In this document: piece after piece, positions 14,128-16,640 of the stretch
Layout: the number at the start of each line of letters is the position of its first letter
How positions within the stretch are numbered: the stretch's first letter is position 1
Origin: Actinomycetota bacterium
GTDB lineage: Bacteria > Actinomycetota > UBA4738
Direction of reading: 5' to 3'
Assembly (NCBI GenBank): GCA_005885025.1
Contig: VAYC01000039.1
Coordinates: 1 to 16,640, forward strand
DNA: 16,640 nucleotides
The notes under the pieces: model-generated
Told to the model about the DNA's origin: nothing
The model's database searches: none
The model's input: only the letters and a program-made list of their open reading frames with translations
Program-made: the position numbers and the translations under genes

Positions 14128-15274
14128 GGTGGCGGCTTCGGCCACCCTCTACTTCGGGCCCTGGTACCGGAAGTCGCCATACTTCGAGGCGACTCGCCGC
14201 TACGGATGTACCGCCTTCGACATCTACAACCACACGTATCTGCCCGCGCACTACGACGACCCCGTGAGCGAGTACTGGCACCTCCTCAACCACGTGACGG
14301 TCTGGGACGTGGGCGTCGAGCGGCAGGTCGAGATCACCGGCCCGGATGCCTTCGCCTTTACCAGCATGCTGACCCCCCGGAACCTCTCGGACTGCGCGGT
14401 AGGGCAGTGTCGTTACGTGGTGATCACCGACCAGGACGGGGGGATCGTCAACGATCCGGTGCTGCTTCGGCTGGAACCCGACCGGTTCTGGCTCTCCGCG
14501 GCCGACAGCGATCTCCTCCTCTGGGCCAAGGGGGTGGCCGTGAACTCGGCGATGGACGTGACCATCGGCGAGCCCGATGTCTGGCCGCTCCAGGTGCAGG
14601 GCCCGAGGTCCAAGGAGGTCATCCAGAAGCTGTTCGGCGACGACGTGGTGTCGCTTCGCTACTACCGTTGCGCCGAGGCCGAGGTGCACGGCATCCCGGT
14701 GGTCGTCAGCCGCACCGGGTGGACCGGAGAGGTCGGGTACGAGATCTACCTCCGGGACTCCAGTCGCGGCGACGAGCTCTGGGAGAGGGTGATGGCGGCC
14801 GGCAAACCCCACGACATCCGGCCTATCGCGCCGTGCGAGGCTCGCAGGATCGAGGCCGGAATCTTCAACTATCGATCCGACATGACCCTGGAGAACAATC
14901 CGTTCGAGGTCACGGGGTTGGAGCGGCTGGTCCACCTCGACAAGGAAGGCGGGTTCATCGGCCGGGAGGCCCTTGCCCGGATCAGCGCGGAGGGCGTGCG
15001 CCGGAAGCTGGTGGGCGTCCGCATCGAGGGGGAGCCGCTGCCGGTGGAGCTGGCCGAGCCATGGCCGGTGCTGCAGGCAGGCAGCGTGGTGGGACGGGTC
15101 ACGGATGCCATCTGGTCTCCCCGGCTGAAGGCGAATATTGGCTTCGCGTGGGTTCCGATCGAGCTCTCCGGAGCCGGCGCCGAGCTGCGGGTCGAATCAC
15201 CGGGCATGACCCTCACCGCGCGGGTGGCGCCCCTCCCGTTCCTCGATCCCAAGAAGAGGATCCCTGCGTCGTGA
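14117..15274 (+). CDS. DmdA-like GcvT-family demethylase/aminomethyltransferase (2)
   Basis: A 385-residue GcvT-fold protein from a different branch than the one at 8370. Motifs: AFDIYNHTYLPAHYDD (residues 33-48), VERQVEITGPDAF (67-79), GGIVNDPVLLRL (108-119), QVQGPRSKEV, VSRTGWTGEVGYEIYL and PFLDPKKRIP at the end. The combination IYNHxxLP, WDVxxERQVEI and VNDPVLL is like dimethylsulfoniopropionate demethylase DmdA and close relatives (recalled, not searched), which move a methyl group to tetrahydrofolate. TTG at 14117 follows GGAGGG (14106-14111) by 5 nt and overlaps the Rieske stop by 11 nt; the GTG at 14129 is a poorer choice. Being fused in one operon with the Rieske protein suggests the two act on successive methyl groups or on the same substrate. 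DMSP itself is not implied. Confidence 0.88.
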   Translation: MATEVAASATLYFGPWYRKSPYFEATRRYGCTAFDIYNHTYLPAHYDDPVSEYWHLLNHVTVWDVGVERQVEITGPDAFAFTSMLTPRNLSDCAVGQCRYVVITDQDGGIVNDPVLLRLEPDRFWLSAADSDLLLWAKGVAVNSAMDVTIGEPDVWPLQVQGPRSKEVIQKLFGDDVVSLRYYRCAEAEVHGIPVVVSRTGWTGEVGYEIYLRDSSRGDELWERVMAAGKPHDIRPIAPCEARRIEAGIFNYRSDMTLENNPFEVTGLERLVHLDKEGGFIGREALARISAEGVRRKLVGVRIEGEPLPVELAEPWPVLQAGSVVGRVTDAIWSPRLKANIGFAWVPIELSGAGAELRVESPGMTLTARVAPLPFLDPKKRIPAS

Positions 15275-15278
15275 GGCA

Positions 15279-15320
15279 GCTCGACCTCCTAGTTCGAGCG
15301 CAAGCATTACGATCCAGAGC
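15279..15320 (+). promoter_or_regulatory. Intergenic hairpin and possible leaderless promoter before the ABC ATPase
   Basis: GCTCGA (15279-15284) and TCGAGC (15294-15299) form a 6-bp stem around a 9-nt loop just after the gcvT-like stop; with no T-tract it is at best a weak terminator. TACGAT (15308-15313) is a -10-like hexamer exactly 7 nt before the ATG at 15321, and no Shine-Dalgarno is present, which fits a leaderless start for the ATPase. I see no good -35. Confidence 0.35.
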
Positions 15321-16550
15321 ATGAGCGGCGGCGAGGTCGAGCTCGTCGATCTGGTGAAGCGCTTCGCCGAGGTCACCGCGGTCGACGGGATCACGCTGAA
15401 CATCCCCGGGGGGGAATTCTTCTCCCTCCTCGGCCCCTCCGGCTGCGGGAAGACCACCACGCTGCGACTGATCGCCGGCTTCGAGCAACCCACCGAGGGC
15501 AAGATCCTGCTCGACGGGCAGGACATGGCCCAGACCCCACCGCACCGGCGGAACGTCAACACGGTCTTCCAGAACTACGCGCTGTTTCCGTTCCTGAACG
15601 TGCAAGAGAACGTGTCCTTCGGCCTGCGCTACAAGGACTTGCCGAAGCAAGAGGTGAAGCGGCGCGTCGGCGACGCGTTGGCGCTGGTGCGCCTGGAAGG
15701 GATGGGAAAGCGCCGGCCGTCGCAGCTCTCGGGAGGCCAGCAACAGCGGGTGGCCCTGGCGCGTGCCCTGGTGCTCAACCCCGCCGTGCTCCTGCTTGAC
15801 GAGCCCCTCGGGGCTCTCGACGCGAAGCTTCGAAAGGCGCTGCAGATCGAGTTGAAGGCCCTCCAGGAAACCGTCGGGATCACCTTCATCTACGTGACCC
15901 ACGACCAGGAGGAGGCGCTCACGATGTCGGACCGCATGGCCGTGATGTCGAACGGCCACGTCGAGCAGGTGGGGTCGCCGTCCGAGGTGTACGAGGAACC
16001 GGCCAACGCCTACGTGGCCGACTTCTTGGGAGCCTCCAACCTCATGCCGGCTCGCGCAGACGGCCGGGGAGCCGACGGCCGTTGCCGCGTGAGGCTGGGT
16101 GAGTTCGAACTGGCCGCTGCCCGCGGCCACGTCGACTCCCGGGGTGATGTGAAGATCACGATCCGTCCGGAGCGGGTCCAGCTCGAGGACTATGGAACGC
16201 CGGGCGAGAATCGCCTTCCGGGGATGGTGCAGCGCGTCGTCTACGTCGGCTCGACGGTCCAGCTGATCGTGAACCTGGCCCCAGGTCAAACGGTTCAGGC
16301 TTCGATGCAGAACCAGGGTGGGACGTTGGGCTTCGACCAGGGGACGCCCGTTGGCGTGTTCCTCCCGCCCGATGCCCTTCGCGTCTTGGCCTCGGAGGAC
16401 TCAGATCTGCACGGCAATTTCTCCAACCGAGGCGCCACCGGCTCGCTCGCCGCGGGTGAATCGACGGTACCCGAAGTAGCCGATGGCCACGGCCAGGAGC
16501 GACGTCACGAGCATGATCGTGGCCAGGGCGTTGAGGGCCGGCGTCGGTGA
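15321..16550 (+). CDS. ABC transporter ATP-binding protein, PotA-like (polyamine/betaine-type importer)
   Basis: A 409-residue nucleotide-binding subunit. Walker A LLGPSGCGKTTTL (residues 37-49), Q-loop NTVFQNYALFP (80-90), signature QLSGGQQQRVALARAL (135-150), Walker B VLLLDEPLGALDAKL (156-170), H-loop YVTHDQEEALTMSDR (191-205), then a C-terminal TOBE-type regulatory region (ITIRPERVQLED; GMVQRVVYVGSTVQL). This is the PotA/CysA/MalK class that powers binding-protein-dependent import of polyamines, spermidine-like cations, betaines or opines. Homologues usually end about 360-370 residues in, near VGVFLPPDALRVL; here the frame runs on another ~48 residues of Arg/Gly/His-rich, shadow-like sequence that is antisense to the convergent permease gene, so a lost stop or frameshift near 16400 is possible. 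ATG 15321 has no clear ribosome site. It may be a separate transcript from the upstream operon. Confidence 0.92.
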   Translation: MSGGEVELVDLVKRFAEVTAVDGITLNIPGGEFFSLLGPSGCGKTTTLRLIAGFEQPTEGKILLDGQDMAQTPPHRRNVNTVFQNYALFPFLNVQENVSFGLRYKDLPKQEVKRRVGDALALVRLEGMGKRRPSQLSGGQQQRVALARALVLNPAVLLLDEPLGALDAKLRKALQIELKALQETVGITFIYVTHDQEEALTMSDRMAVMSNGHVEQVGSPSEVYEEPANAYVADFLGASNLMPARADGRGADGRCRVRLGEFELAAARGHVDSRGDVKITIRPERVQLEDYGTPGENRLPGMVQRVVYVGSTVQLIVNLAPGQTVQASMQNQGGTLGFDQGTPVGVFLPPDALRVLASEDSDLHGNFSNRGATGSLAAGESTVPEVADGHGQERRHEHDRGQGVEGRRR

Positions 16551-16640
16551 GGCCCGGGCGCTGTTGAAGATCTTCACGGACATCGGTTCGGTCGAAGCTC
16601 CCAGCGACAGGTACCGAACGATGACGAAGTCGTCGATGAC
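16401..16640 (-). CDS. ABC transporter permease, PotC-like (C-terminal part only)
   Basis: The minus-strand frame is open from the window edge (16640) to a TGA at 16401-16403, giving the last 79 residues of a permease. It reads DDFVIVRYLSLGASTEPMSV, then KIFNSARASPTPALNALAT, followed by the final membrane helix (IMLVTSLLAVAIGYFGYRRF) and a short polar tail. The SxDDFVI..YL.G, P..IF..AR....P..NALAT pattern is typical of PotC/PotI-type inner membrane subunits of polyamine-class importers. An ATG at 16583 is internal and not the start. It overlaps the PotA-like gene tail-to-tail by 150 nt, so the transporter genes face each other instead of lying in one operon as is usual. The rest of the importer (other permease, binding protein) is presumably to the right, outside the window. 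Confidence 0.87.
   Translation of the reverse strand, partial: VIDDFVIVRYLSLGASTEPMSVKIFNSARASPTPALNALATIMLVTSLLAVAIGYFGYRRFTRGERAGGASVGEIAVQI

Noticed and set aside
12400..14145. A 581-codon open frame on the minus strand
   Set aside because: It is antisense to tetR and the Rieske gene, both of which have full sets of family motifs; the minus frame has none.
8370..15274. A glycine cleavage system, suggested by two GcvT-like genes
   Set aside because: No GcvH, GcvP or lipoyl-related gene is present, and both proteins carry motifs of stand-alone GcvT relatives.
12853..15274. DMSP demethylation by a dmd gene cluster
   Set aside because: GcvT-like 2 resembles DmdA and a CoA ligase and crotonase are nearby, but no DmdC-type acyl-CoA dehydrogenase is seen, the ligase is ADP-forming unlike DmdB, and the Rieske protein and flavoproteins have no place in that pathway.
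1..16640. tRNA or rRNA genes, CRISPR arrays, insertion sequences, attachment sites, replication origins
   Set aside because: Reading both strands I saw no cloverleaf with a T-loop motif, no spaced repeats, no transposase or integrase motifs and no terminal inverted repeats.

Overview
This is a gene-dense, high-GC window (roughly 70% GC in most coding stretches I sampled by eye). The codon use, many GTG/TTG starts, 4-nt or 1-nt gene overlaps and start codons placed 6-7 nt after -10-like hexamers suggest an actinobacterial or similar high-GC soil or marine chromosome. That placement is inference; there is no rRNA or other marker. I see no tRNA, CRISPR array, transposase or integrase.

Layout. 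(1) 2-1808, plus strand: the C-terminal end of an unidentified protein with a terminal membrane helix, then a YtcJ-type amidohydrolase overlapping it. (2) 1809-8287, minus strand: a tightly coupled five-gene operon transcribed leftward from a divergent promoter at 8288-8369. In order of transcription it holds two paralogous PYROXD2/CrtI-like flavin oxidoreductases, an ADP-forming acyl-CoA synthetase, a crotonase and a hotdog thioesterase. (3) 8370-9560, plus strand: a GcvT-family (folate-dependent aminomethyltransferase/demethylase-like) protein, divergent from that operon. (4) 9573-10247, minus: an orphan membrane protein of clearly lower GC. (5) 10350-11967, minus: a third PYROXD2-like gene, broken by a 7-bp tandem duplication. 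(6) 12146-15274, plus: an overlapping operon of a TetR regulator, a GbcA-type Rieske oxygenase and a second, DmdA-like GcvT protein. (7) 15321-16550, plus: a PotA-like ABC ATPase, meeting tail-to-tail the end of a PotC-like permease (16401-16640, minus).

How it may work together (inference). Two palindromes that share the string TTGACTGAAC lie in the two divergent intergenic regions, one of them upstream of tetR. The TetR protein therefore plausibly controls the whole set as one regulon. The gene content (Rieske oxygenase, two GcvT-type demethylase-like proteins, three FAD oxidoreductases, CoA ligase, crotonase, thioesterase, polyamine/betaine-type importer) fits uptake and catabolism of a methylated (N-, S- or O-methyl) compound, with methyl groups going to tetrahydrofolate and the carbon skeleton processed as a CoA thioester. 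The substrate cannot be read from the sequence.

Three genes carry lesions: the crotonase appears to lack the segment forming half of its oxyanion hole, the second flavoprotein is 12 residues shorter than its neighbour in the N-terminal FAD region, and the third flavoprotein is frameshifted. Either the locus is decaying, these proteins have diverged in function, or the assembly contains indel errors.
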